A DNA stretch of 64,000 bases. Source: Bacteroidales bacterium. GTDB taxonomy: Bacteria; Bacteroidota; Bacteroidia; Bacteroidales; P3. The DNA lies in the NCBI GenBank assembly GCA_009785425.1, contig WQWI01000003.1:1-64000 (forward strand). Direction: 5' to 3'. The notes under the pieces are model-generated. The model was not told the DNA's origin, did not search any database, and saw nothing but the letters and a program-made list of their open reading frames with translations. Position numbers and translations under genes: made by a program. Position 1 is the first letter of the stretch; each line of letters begins with the position of its first letter. Positions 18,129-26,950 of the stretch are shown piece after piece.

Positions 18129-19487
18129 CTAAGATGTTTCTTGTTTAACTAAATCCATTCCTTTGCGAATGATTTCTTGCATTTCTGTTTTCGACGGATC
18201 GATAAATTCACACAACGCAAAATCTTCGGCATCTACTTCATAAATTCCAAGCTGTTCCATAGCATCAATATCTTCGACAATACAGGCTTTGAGCAGTTGT
18301 GTCGGCAAAATATCCATAGGCAAAACTTTTTCGTATTGCCCTGTCCAGATCAAGGCACGCTCTCCGCCGTGGAAGTTCGTATCCAGCACATATTTTGAAT
18401 TCGGCGTTACCCATGAGAAGAACGAACGCCAAAAACTGAATTTCTCAAAACCGGGCATTCCCCAGCCCATAAATTCATAGTAGTCTCCTTCGGGAATAAC
18501 GCTGATCGAATGATCGTAAAAACCCAAATAACCGTCTAGTGAAATTTTCTTTCCGGTAAGTACGTTTCCACTGATGTAACGCGGATTTGCATCACTAATC
18601 AAACTTTTTTCAACAAGCGACTTTATACATGCACCGGCGATAATGTTATGATACCCTGTTCGTTTGAGTTCAGTGCCTGCCATAGGTACAATTTTAGTCA
18701 TGTCCAAATGACCTTCCAAAAACAATCGTCCGATAATAATCACATCTTGCGGATTTACAAACCATACCACTTCACCTTTACTGATAGGGTCGAGGTGGTG
18801 AATTTGAATACCGACATTTCCTGTGGGATGTTTTCCTGAAAATTTGTTAATTACCACGTTTTTCGCAGACAAAAAGGTGTCTTCACGCGTGAGTTCTTCG
18901 TGTACATTCAAATGCACTTTTGCTTCTGTCAGTTTTGCCAAAACGTCTAATCCTGCTTGAAAATTTTCTTTTTGACCATACATAGCAAAGTCGTAATCTG
19001 CACCCAGCGGAGCCGTGTCGAATGCCGAGACAACAATCATTTTGGGTTTGTCGTCGGGGTTAGCAATCACATTGAAAGGACGCATGCGAATGCACGCCCA
19101 CAAGCCGCTTTCGAGCAGTTTTGTCCGAATTTGGCAGCATGTGAGTCCTTCTAATGCTTCTTTGCCAAAATCAATGCGTTGAATTTGTTGATCAGGTGTG
19201 ATGCGAATTTCCTCAATTACGCGTTTTTCGCCACGAACAATTGCAGAAATCACACCGCTTACGGGCGATGTAATTTTGATGCGTTCGTCTGCTTTATCGA
19301 AAAACAGTGGCGTTCCGGCTTTGACAACCGTTCCTTCCTCAACCAAAAGTTTCGGACGAACACCGTGAAAATCGGTTGGTTTAACAGCGTAAGAGTCAAT
19401 TTTGAACGTTGACGACATCAACGATTTGTCAGCCTCGCCCTCTATCTGAATTGTAAATCCTCGCTTTATACGAATTTCTTTTGACAT
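18129..19487 (-). CDS. nqrA: Na+-translocating NADH:quinone reductase subunit A
   Basis: NqrA is the peripheral subunit that contacts quinone. The open frame extends to 19541, but the start is set at ATG 19487 (MSKEIRIKRGF...). The family begins with this KIKKG-like lipoyl-type segment, and the promoter -7 box lies at 19519-19526, so the upstream codons would precede or abut the transcript start. The barrel-sandwich region (about 5-95) and the GTEL...GAC.KSLVE segments match the family. Length becomes 452 residues. First gene of the operon, transcribed towards nqrF. Confidence 0.95.
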   Translation of the reverse strand: MSKEIRIKRGFTIQIEGEADKSLMSSTFKIDSYAVKPTDFHGVRPKLLVEEGTVVKAGTPLFFDKADERIKITSPVSGVISAIVRGEKRVIEEIRITPDQQIQRIDFGKEALEGLTCCQIRTKLLESGLWACIRMRPFNVIANPDDKPKMIVVSAFDTAPLGADYDFAMYGQKENFQAGLDVLAKLTEAKVHLNVHEELTREDTFLSAKNVVINKFSGKHPTGNVGIQIHHLDPISKGEVVWFVNPQDVIIIGRLFLEGHLDMTKIVPMAGTELKRTGYHNIIAGACIKSLVEKSLISDANPRYISGNVLTGKKISLDGYLGFYDHSISVIPEGDYYEFMGWGMPGFEKFSFWRSFFSWVTPNSKYVLDTNFHGGERALIWTGQYEKVLPMDILPTQLLKACIVEDIDAMEQLGIYEVDAEDFALCEFIDPSKTEMQEIIRKGMDLVKQETS

Positions 19488-19518
19488 GATATTGAAATAT
19501 GTTTTTGAAACAACCCGG

Positions 19519-19550
19519 CAAAGATACGAAAAATATATCAAATTACCAAA
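19519..19550 (-). promoter_or_regulatory. promoter of the nqr operon
   Basis: On the minus strand TATCTTTG (19519-19526) and TTTG (19547-19550) are separated by exactly 20 nt. Predicted transcript start is near 19512, giving a 25-nt leader to ATG 19487. Confidence 0.85.
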
Positions 19551-19570
19551 TTTTGATGAATGTAGCTGGG

Positions 19571-21109
19571 TTATAACTCTTTGTAAAGAGGTAATTCTTG
19601 ACCTAGAACGGCAGTTATAACCAAATAGTTTACGAAACCCTGGCTCATTTCCGGCTCCAGTACAACGGAGGCAAGTCGGAAATGGCGTTGGTTAGTACAA
19701 ACCTTGATTGTTCCTACGGGAAATGTAACTTCTCTCGTGTTTGTCCTTGTTGTTGTTGCAAGTGGTATTATGCCTCCTACCGGATCTTCGGGGGTAATGC
19801 TTGTTACGATATGGTACACAACCGTTGCGGTTCGTGGTTCTTGCAAAATTGTTGTTTCTATCCCCAGCTGTGTAAGTACTTCCAAAGCTCTCGTTTCAGA
19901 GGGTAGCAGGTAGTAGTATCGAGGTAAAGGTGTTGATACGGTTACTATGGGTGGTAAATAACTGCGTCTGGCTCTAACTCCGATGCTAATGGTATCGTTT
20001 TTGTCCATGTCTATGAACAATAGAGGGTGGTTTTCGTATATTGGGTGTGTGAATCTTAAAGCCACATCACTTCGGTCGGCTAATCCATCGGCAAGCACCT
20101 GACGTACAAGATCCTCGTTGTTGTAAGCTGTGCGAGCGACACAGACAGCAAATACATATTGTGCAAAGCTTCGTCTCAATGCCGATGTAGTGCCAAGATT
20201 GCGTGTCTCTGTTAATAGGGCTATTGAATTTCGGAGCGACATGGCGTTGCTCGACGATCTTGGAGAGAAGCCTCCTATATTGAACAATAGTCCTCCTTGT
20301 CCATCTTCGGAAACTGTGTAGTAGTTGTAGTGTGTCAATGAGTTAGCATCCATACTTTCCCTGAGGTTAGGCAAGAAAAGTTCTTGTATCACGTTGCGTA
20401 TAGATTGTGCCACGTTGGGATTTCCACTGACTAGAAACTGCATATCTTCTGCAGCAGCTAATGCAGGTCTCCCTGGATATATTCGCCTATTGAGTGCTCT
20501 TATCGGACCATATTCGTGGAAATCAACAACGATGTGTGGTTGTGCGATATTTGCTGCAGCGTGAATAGCCACAGCTTCCGGTGTACACAGCTTCGTCATA
20601 TCGCGGTTAAGATCAATGTCTTGAACCACCGTTCTTCGTGTATTTATCTCCCCACCATCGATGTTTGTCATAGGCACGATGAAGAAGTCTATTCTGTTCA
20701 AAAGAGCGTTCACCTCTTCATCTTCGGCAAGTTGCCGGATGAAATGAAGCAAGCCCTCCGTACCCGAAGGCTCGTTACCGTGCACTCTACCCATGTAGAG
20801 CACTCGGAGTTTATCCTCATTACCATCGTTTCTGCTAACGACAATCAAAGGGATGTCGCGTCCTTCGGCAGTTTGCCCGATAGTTTTCATTGAAATTAGT
20901 TCGGGATGCTCCGAAACTCGGTCGTTCAAGAATAGCATCATCTCTTCGTACGTTGTCCACGCAATTACATCTCTGTTGAATGCCGGATTATCTATTCTTA
21001 CATCCGGTGGGTAGAACCATCTGTCGGTTACCGCTTGGGGTTCCTGAAGTCGTTGTGCTGATGCTATTACTACAGCCAGCGTTAGGAGTAGGGTTAGGAA
21101 TTTTTTCAT
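19571..21109 (-). CDS. secreted M14 family zinc carboxypeptidase
   Basis: M14 enzymes remove C-terminal residues from peptides. A signal peptide (about 1-18) precedes the catalytic domain with zinc ligands HGNEPSG (His110, Glu113) and VDFHEY (His198). The catalytic glutamate is expected in LLTETRNLG (about 295-300). A C-terminal region of about 170 residues follows and is probably beta-rich; its role is unclear. Length is 512. It follows the isoaspartyl dipeptidase gene by 23 nt, so it is probably the last gene of the dicarboxylate carrier-isoaspartyl dipeptidase-carboxypeptidase unit. It may release free amino acids in the periplasm. Confidence 0.9.
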   Translation of the reverse strand: MKKFLTLLLTLAVVIASAQRLQEPQAVTDRWFYPPDVRIDNPAFNRDVIAWTTYEEMMLFLNDRVSEHPELISMKTIGQTAEGRDIPLIVVSRNDGNEDKLRVLYMGRVHGNEPSGTEGLLHFIRQLAEDEEVNALLNRIDFFIVPMTNIDGGEINTRRTVVQDIDLNRDMTKLCTPEAVAIHAAANIAQPHIVVDFHEYGPIRALNRRIYPGRPALAAAEDMQFLVSGNPNVAQSIRNVIQELFLPNLRESMDANSLTHYNYYTVSEDGQGGLLFNIGGFSPRSSSNAMSLRNSIALLTETRNLGTTSALRRSFAQYVFAVCVARTAYNNEDLVRQVLADGLADRSDVALRFTHPIYENHPLLFIDMDKNDTISIGVRARRSYLPPIVTVSTPLPRYYYLLPSETRALEVLTQLGIETTILQEPRTATVVYHIVTSITPEDPVGGIIPLATTTRTNTREVTFPVGTIKVCTNQRHFRLASVVLEPEMSQGFVNYLVITAVLGQELPLYKEL

Positions 21110-21132
21110 AACGAACTGATTATTTTTTTTTG

Positions 21133-22278
21133 TTATTCGTAGTTCCGTGTCATAACAAACTCCCCATCTCTGAGCATGGAGTTTCCTAATGAAATGACAT
21201 CGGTGATTTTGTAATCGGAGTCGAAAATACAGAAATCGGCATCAAAGCCCACTTTTATATGACCTTTTGTTTTGAAATGCATCACTTTTGCAGGATTAGC
21301 AGTGACTAATTTGAATGCATCGGCTTCCGACATGCCTTTTTTTGTGATGAGTTTGATGGTTTCATCAAGATTTCCGTGTACGGGAGCTAAAGAGTAACTG
21401 CTTTCTCCAGTTACCGGATCAACTCTTGTTATACCTCCGTTTCCGTCACTGCTAAAGGTGATGGAATCGATGCTTGCTCCTCTTTCGAGAGCATAAAAGA
21501 CGCTTTCATACGGCTCCATAAACTTAGAGCCTCCTGTGGTAATATCCATCATACCTCCCATTTTGGAGAACTCGATGGCCTGATTGAACAACGGCTCGGT
21601 ACGCATGGTGTGAGTAGGCGATATGTGTTGAATAAGCGAAGGGTATTGCTTTGCTATATCCAGCAGCAGGGTCATGCCTTCGGGTAATGAGCCGAGGTGT
21701 ACGTGTATCACTCCACCCTTCGAAGAGGTAAACCCTCCCAAGCGTACTTTATTGATGAGTCTTAAGAGATCAAGCTCGGTCGGGAACGAACTTCTATCGT
21801 CTGCAATAGCGATTTTGCAACCTATCACAGGGGCAATGAAGATGAGGTCATCGGCTACACATTCGGTAAGTGTAGGTGTCGGTAAGCCGTAGTATCCGGT
21901 AAGCATGTATGCCGAGAGATTATTTTCGCGAAGTGACATTGTCTTGGCATAGAGCTGACGCAATTGCTTGACAAAGCCATCTGTACCGAGCAAGCCCACT
22001 ACAGTTGTTGTTCCGCAGGCAATCAGCGAAGATGCTTTTACTTCCGGAGCCAAAGAAAGGAATCCGGTTTGACCTCCTCCTCCGGAGGTATGCACATGGA
22101 TATCAATCAATCCGGGGGTAACTAATTTACCTTTGGCATCGACTACCTCACAAGGTATTCCTGCCGGTGCAGAAATGTTTTTGTCAATAGCAGCAATTTT
22201 GTTGCCGGCAATAAGAATGTCGTTTACATCTCCTTTTGGAGCATCGTAGAAACGGGCGTTTTTGATCAGTTTTAACAT
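21133..22278 (-). CDS. iadA: isoaspartyl dipeptidase (beta-aspartyl peptidase, M38)
   Basis: IadA hydrolyses beta-linked L-Asp-X dipeptides, which arise from damaged proteins and from cyanophycin. The 381-residue amidohydrolase has no signal peptide, so it is cytoplasmic. Visible zinc-site residues are HVH (His61, His63), the lysine expected to be carbamylated in CKIAIADDRSS (Lys155), His194 (HVHLG), His223 (PTHT) and the catalytic Asp278 (SSDGNG). The TSGGGGQ loop after HVH is specific to the isoaspartyl dipeptidase branch. It lies 3 nt after the DcuC-type carrier gene. With a cyanophycinase 18 kb away, a cytosolic step that splits imported beta-Asp-Arg into Asp and Arg is plausible; general isoaspartate clearance is the alternative. 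Confidence 0.93.
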   Translation of the reverse strand: MLKLIKNARFYDAPKGDVNDILIAGNKIAAIDKNISAPAGIPCEVVDAKGKLVTPGLIDIHVHTSGGGGQTGFLSLAPEVKASSLIACGTTTVVGLLGTDGFVKQLRQLYAKTMSLRENNLSAYMLTGYYGLPTPTLTECVADDLIFIAPVIGCKIAIADDRSSFPTELDLLRLINKVRLGGFTSSKGGVIHVHLGSLPEGMTLLLDIAKQYPSLIQHISPTHTMRTEPLFNQAIEFSKMGGMMDITTGGSKFMEPYESVFYALERGASIDSITFSSDGNGGITRVDPVTGESSYSLAPVHGNLDETIKLITKKGMSEADAFKLVTANPAKVMHFKTKGHIKVGFDADFCIFDSDYKITDVISLGNSMLRDGEFVMTRNYE

Positions 22279-22281
22279 GGT

Positions 22282-23667
22282 TTACAATATAAAATAGTTA
22301 TACAATATCATGAATACCATTATCGAACCCATTGGTATGAGGTTTCTTTTCACTAACTCGAACGGAGACACTCCGGCGATTTGTGATATAGCGATAATAA
22401 CTCCTGCTATCGGCGATGCCGTTCGTCCGATGGAAGCTGAAAGTTGAATTGGTGTGATAAGTTCCGAGGTTGACATACCGAACTGCTTGGCAATGTTTGG
22501 AACCAATGGACCAAATGAGAAGAATGCCGCATTACCGCTTCCCATAAGCATAGCTGCCAAAAAGACTAAAATGGCGATCAGTATGCCGATTATACCGCCG
22601 GAAAATCCTAACTGTGTCGAACCTTGAACAAGTGCATCTACAAATCCCAAATTGATCAGTCCCATTGAGAATATCTCCGCACAAACAATCAGCGTAACCA
22701 CAGTGGCAAATATCTTACCCATGCCGTCCCAAAAGGCCTGCACACCATCAAAGAATTGCTTAAGGCTTTTTTTCCTTACCAGTTCGAACAACATAGCGAC
22801 AAAAAGTGAAGTAACCATCGCTGTTGTTGTGTCGAGAGTGATTGGTGGAGACGTAAAAATTCCCAAATATGGCGAAAACACAATAAGTAGCACAAGAGGC
22901 AACATAGGAAGTATCGCATAAATCAAAGGAACTTCAGCTTTTAATTCTTTGATGTCGGTTAATCCGCCAAATGTGGATTTTCCTGCTGCTACATCTTTTT
23001 TATCGAAATAGCGACTTGTAAAGAAGTAAACGACCATAAGCAGAATCGTCATGGGTATAATCAACGGTAGTTGATGTGTGATGAAGTAATTTATTGTACT
23101 AATCTCGGCAAGTTCTGCAGCTTTTGCTGTGTTTGCAGAACTTGGTCCCATGTCGAACACCGTACACGCCGAAATAATAGATACCGCAGTAAGCCTGCTG
23201 ATTCCTATCGAAACTAAAACAGGAAGAATTGAAGCCGCAAGCAATAAGCCAAGTCCTGCAGCACTCGGAATGGTTACAAACAAGATTTGTCCTATCGGTA
23301 TAACCGCAATCGCAGCAATATAAGGATATTTCTTAAATAGAGACATCGGCTTCATCGAAACGTACACCAACGCTTCGCTCGCTTTGATATGATTCATGTA
23401 AGCCACATAACCTCCGATAGCCATAATCATGAATCCGAACCTTGACAAGCTGCCTGTAAACGTATTCACAACAACCCTAAAGAAGTCGAACACTACATTT
23501 CCTGTTGATACTGCTATCAGTTCGCCAGAGGTGCCAAGTATCATTGCTACCACAAGCATCGTCAATCCTATCACGAGCAGAACTGCTTGCGGGTTGTATT
23601 TTTTGAGTAGTAGCCATGCCGCTATGGCGATAAAAATTAATGAGATTACGGTGCCTGTTACTAACAT
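22282..23667 (-). CDS. dcuC: DcuC-type C4-dicarboxylate or amino-acid carrier
   Basis: A 461-residue polytopic membrane protein with about 12 helices, no signal peptide, and the DcuC/YfcC-type segments FGFMIMAIGGYVAYM (near 80), TIPSAAGLGLLL (near 130) and GPSSANTAKAAE (near 175). DcuC exports succinate or exchanges C4-dicarboxylates, including aspartate, during anaerobic growth. Position between an isoaspartyl dipeptidase and an aspartate racemase fits a dicarboxylate/aspartate substrate. Dipeptide transport cannot be excluded, since some relatives have been linked to peptides or basic amino acids. A GC-rich palindrome lies upstream at 23749-23764. Confidence 0.8.
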   Translation of the reverse strand: MLVTGTVISLIFIAIAAWLLLKKYNPQAVLLVIGLTMLVVAMILGTSGELIAVSTGNVVFDFFRVVVNTFTGSLSRFGFMIMAIGGYVAYMNHIKASEALVYVSMKPMSLFKKYPYIAAIAVIPIGQILFVTIPSAAGLGLLLAASILPVLVSIGISRLTAVSIISACTVFDMGPSSANTAKAAELAEISTINYFITHQLPLIIPMTILLMVVYFFTSRYFDKKDVAAGKSTFGGLTDIKELKAEVPLIYAILPMLPLVLLIVFSPYLGIFTSPPITLDTTTAMVTSLFVAMLFELVRKKSLKQFFDGVQAFWDGMGKIFATVVTLIVCAEIFSMGLINLGFVDALVQGSTQLGFSGGIIGILIAILVFLAAMLMGSGNAAFFSFGPLVPNIAKQFGMSTSELITPIQLSASIGRTASPIAGVIIAISQIAGVSPFELVKRNLIPMGSIMVFMILYNYFIL

Positions 23668-23748
23668 AATTTACGGTTTTTTGAGTTATGAATTATAGAT
23701 TACTTGTCAAGTATTGAGTGGTTATTGATTGTTATTAGGTTGTTATTT

Positions 23749-23764
23749 CCCCCGCCGGCGGGGG
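23749..23764. repeat. perfect 16-bp GC palindrome
   Basis: CCCCCGCCGGCGGGGG is a perfect palindrome directly abutting the stop codon of the FISUMP/hydrolase gene. It is followed by a G-rich TTAGGGGGTGGG tail. It looks like an interspersed element that may have supplied the last codons of the upstream gene (Pro-rich end NQNPTP). Confidence 0.6.
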
Positions 23765-26194
23765 TTAGGGGGTGGGATTTTGATTTGATTTCGGTTTATG
23801 ATAATTTGGTGGTAAGGACTGTGGTGGATTAGTGAACAACAATGCTGCCGAGCCCACGGTAGGAGCTTGTATCATACCGCTTGAATTGTGAGCTACGCCG
23901 GGCACTTCGACCAATTGCCAATTGAAAGGAACACCTGCTGCTTCTGCTGCTTCTCTTGCAAAATTGAAGAAAAAGTGCCCCCTCTCAACACGATTTGGTC
24001 TTCCTCCTGATTGTGCATTAGCTCCGGGGGTTACGGAAACATCACTATCTTGAATGGTATCTGCCATACCAAGGTGAACAATTAAATTGCGACCAAAATA
24101 AGCCTCTAAGTCTGCTTGACTGAAAGTCGTACCGGTCCCTCCAAGCGAGTACGGAAAATTAAATGTTCCTCCTCCATATGCACCGGTAAGTGTCGGCATC
24201 ATGTAAAAGCCGGCGTTAGACGCTATACCCGTTCGTATGCGTGCATCCGGAAGGAAAAACATCATGCGATGAACAAACTGCGATCCTGCCGAATGTCCTA
24301 CGATGTCGTATTGTGTTTCTGTGCTACCTGTTTGTTCCAAAATGAAATCGAACATGTGCTCAATCAAGGTGAATGACCATTGCTCTTGAGGCCTTGGCAC
24401 CCAAGACGTCCCTGAACTCGAAACCCACCCTCGATGATATTGGATATTACCCGGAAAAAACTGTGTGGAAAACTCCGGAGCAAATACCATGATTTGGTGT
24501 TCATCGGCAAATGCTCTCCATGCGTTGATTTGACCAACAGCGTTGCGACCATTACCATGCATCGAGAATACGATAGGCATTGTGGTTGGGTCTCCTCCTC
24601 TTGGAATATGATAGTGAAGCCTTACCGGATGGGTTGCCATAGGCGGATGAAAATTATAGACTATAGACCCTGTTCCAAAATCCAGCAGTCCGAGAGGCGA
24701 TTCTTCTTCGTAGTCGTAATCCATAATCAAGCGTACATGATCTGCCCAATGTGTATTGTGAAAACGCCACGAAGGGCTGTGATCAAATGTATTTCCGGAT
24801 GTGTTCGTATTGATTTGAAAAGATACCATTACATGCTGATTTTGAATGCCACTGCCCCCTGCAACAAATCGATAAGTGTCCATCGCCAAAAAACGTGTGT
24901 TGCTATTCCAACCGTCAACAGAGCTTGATCTACCATTATTTCCAATGGCTCCAAATCCTGTTATGTTCGTTGCACGCTGACCATCGCCCGGATAGGCCTC
25001 TCTTGTGTATCCGCTAAGCCTGCCCTGCCCCAAGCTTGTTCCAGTGATAGCCGGCTGAGTGCCTGTCACTGTCGGCAGGTTATCTCCCGAGCCAAAAACA
25101 TTGTAAACATAATTGACAAGCAGTGCGAATTGGTTCCGAACCGGAATACTCCAACCTTCGGGCGACAACCTGTCCGTAACCGTAATAGCTATATTTGATG
25201 CTGTAGTATGTGTAACCGCATGAAAATTATACACAACTCCGTACCTGTTACGTAACACCACTGATGCCGGAAGATCGCAACGGGCATTCAGCACATTGTT
25301 TTGAAGGGAAGAATTGGTAATACCTGAAATACCTCTACTTCCAATAAACGCACCTGGACTCATCGCGTTTAACCAAGGTTCTGTTGTCGGATAGGTACGT
25401 ATAGGCGTGCCATCTGCAAGGCGTCTTGTGCGCAGGTTTTCACGTATCCAAAACTGTGTGCCTATTTTGACTATTCCGTAAGTTTCTACTTCTGTCGTTT
25501 CACCGTTGATTGCTGCTCCCGTACGTTCGTCGCGAAGCACGAAAGGTTTTAGCGTAGTGGAAATACGGTTAGTAGCGGCAGGATTATCAATTGTGGTCAT
25601 CCGTGAGGCTCCTTTTTGCAAGAAAATTACCGTTGGAAAGGTCGTAACCGTTTCGCCGGCAACGTAGGTTGCAAGAATTTCGTGAGGCAGGGTGTTAATG
25701 GTCGCTCTCGGATTCCACGTAATGAAATAACCGTTATCCAAAACAAGCCCGCTCGACAAGTCTGCTCTGCCGTTTTCTGTCATGGGATAAGCCACCACAG
25801 CCCGTTTGCGTACTACAGGTTCCGAAGCTCCCGGAAGGTGTTTGTGCAGAAATTCATAAGCCAATTGACCGATAATTTCGTTACCAACCACAATGTTGTA
25901 AACATAGCTCTCTTCCCAAGTAATCCCTGAAAGGTCAATCTCAAAGACAGTCGGAAAGAAAATAATACTATCTATTCCGTCTACCAAAAAACGTTTGTAC
26001 ACCTCGCCATCTTTGTAAATGTGGAGTTCATCCAAATTTGCTGTTGTTCCGAGAACCGGAACAATGCTGTCCACGTTTTCCGTAAAAAATTCATATGCTT
26101 GAAGTCCGGTGTGAATGAACATTCGGTCTTGTTGTGCCCATACCAAACCTACTAATAGGACAACGGCAGCGATTATTGATGTTATTTTTTTCAT
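23765..26194 (-). CDS. secreted FISUMP-domain / alpha-beta hydrolase fusion protein
   Basis: An 809-residue protein with signal peptide (about 1-20). A short VDSIVP...DELHIYKDG segment (about 25-78) is followed by the recurrent YVY-IG-EFLHKHLPG-VAYPM module (about 84-210). A FISUMP domain comes next (about 240-500; YGIVKIGTQFW, ENLRTRRLADGTPI, YNFHA, LSPEGWSIP). A C-terminal alpha/beta hydrolase (about 520-800) carries GHSAGSQFVHR and GVAHNSSG motifs. The hydrolase half is paralogous to 2089-2979 and 33770-34759. No T9SS sorting domain or lipobox is seen. Its ATG overlaps the stop of the aspartate racemase gene (ATGA at 26191-26194), so the two are translationally coupled. Substrate unknown. 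Confidence 0.8.
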   Translation of the reverse strand: MKKITSIIAAVVLLVGLVWAQQDRMFIHTGLQAYEFFTENVDSIVPVLGTTANLDELHIYKDGEVYKRFLVDGIDSIIFFPTVFEIDLSGITWEESYVYNIVVGNEIIGQLAYEFLHKHLPGASEPVVRKRAVVAYPMTENGRADLSSGLVLDNGYFITWNPRATINTLPHEILATYVAGETVTTFPTVIFLQKGASRMTTIDNPAATNRISTTLKPFVLRDERTGAAINGETTEVETYGIVKIGTQFWIRENLRTRRLADGTPIRTYPTTEPWLNAMSPGAFIGSRGISGITNSSLQNNVLNARCDLPASVVLRNRYGVVYNFHAVTHTTASNIAITVTDRLSPEGWSIPVRNQFALLVNYVYNVFGSGDNLPTVTGTQPAITGTSLGQGRLSGYTREAYPGDGQRATNITGFGAIGNNGRSSSVDGWNSNTRFLAMDTYRFVAGGSGIQNQHVMVSFQINTNTSGNTFDHSPSWRFHNTHWADHVRLIMDYDYEEESPLGLLDFGTGSIVYNFHPPMATHPVRLHYHIPRGGDPTTMPIVFSMHGNGRNAVGQINAWRAFADEHQIMVFAPEFSTQFFPGNIQYHRGWVSSSGTSWVPRPQEQWSFTLIEHMFDFILEQTGSTETQYDIVGHSAGSQFVHRMMFFLPDARIRTGIASNAGFYMMPTLTGAYGGGTFNFPYSLGGTGTTFSQADLEAYFGRNLIVHLGMADTIQDSDVSVTPGANAQSGGRPNRVERGHFFFNFAREAAEAAGVPFNWQLVEVPGVAHNSSGMIQAPTVGSAALLFTNPPQSLPPNYHKPKSNQNPTP

Positions 26195-26949
26195 ATTGTC
26201 AGTTTTTCCGGTGCAACAATTTCAACGAGCCGACGAGCACAAATCAATCCCGGATCCAAAAACGGCACATCAAAATCTTGAGGATTTACCGCCAAGGGTA
26301 ATTCCGAACAACCTAAGATCACCGCCTCCGCTCCTCGTTCAATAAGACTGTGTATTTCCTTGTTGATAACTTCTCGAGCTTTGTCTGTTATAGGGTTTGA
26401 ATAGCTCTTGATACCATAGTCCAAATCGTATATGGCAGCATGCACCTCCTTTTGTTTTTCAAGGTCGGGTTCTATCAGAAGCAAGCCTTCCTCTTCCTTA
26501 AAATATTCGTGATACACCTTAGTGGTGTGCGTACCCAAAGTTGCCAAAAGCCCTATACGTTTGACATTTCCGGGCTTTATGTCTTTTTTTGCATAAGTCG
26601 CACAGGTCTCAATCATGTTGATGATCTCAAAATCGGGTAGCGACTTCTCTACCATAGTGCGGAACAATGAAAAAATTTTGTTCGAATGTGCCGTATTGCA
26701 GGCAACGGCAACATAGTTCGCTCCTGCAGCATACAAACGTTGTGCACACTCAAACATACCATAAGCCGGATTCTCTTCCACGATGGATAAAAGATATTCC
26801 GTTCGGTCGGGAATTATCGAAGAGCAAGAAATCAGTATACAGTTGAGGTGTTCCTGATCTTTTCGTGCTATAGTGTTAGCAAAGATGTTTCTAACGAAAT
26901 CCAATCCTGCATTTGGTCCTACCCCGCCGATTATTCCTATTGTTTGCAT
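26191..26949 (-). CDS. aspartate/glutamate racemase family protein
   Basis: Cofactor-independent racemase that interconverts L- and D-aspartate (or glutamate) with two cysteines. Cys84 (VACNTAH) and Cys214 (LGCSELPL) are both in place, and the GIIGGVGPNAG start is typical of aspartate racemases. The start is set at ATG 26949, 2 nt after the stop of the serine hydrolase gene. The frame continues upstream to 26970, but this would overlap that gene and add residues foreign to the family. The 3' end overlaps the FISUMP/hydrolase gene by 4 nt. Cytoplasmic. In this setting it may handle D-aspartate from D-Asp-containing peptides, or make D-Asp for the cell wall. Confidence 0.88.
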   Translation of the reverse strand: MQTIGIIGGVGPNAGLDFVRNIFANTIARKDQEHLNCILISCSSIIPDRTEYLLSIVEENPAYGMFECAQRLYAAGANYVAVACNTAHSNKIFSLFRTMVEKSLPDFEIINMIETCATYAKKDIKPGNVKRIGLLATLGTHTTKVYHEYFKEEEGLLLIEPDLEKQKEVHAAIYDLDYGIKSYSNPITDKAREVINKEIHSLIERGAEAVILGCSELPLAVNPQDFDVPFLDPGLICARRLVEIVAPEKLTI

Positions 26950-26950
26950 G

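Noticed and set aside
18129-19541. Extended nqrA start at 19541
   Set aside because: The promoter -7 box at 19519-19526 lies inside the extension, and the family N-terminus begins at 19487.
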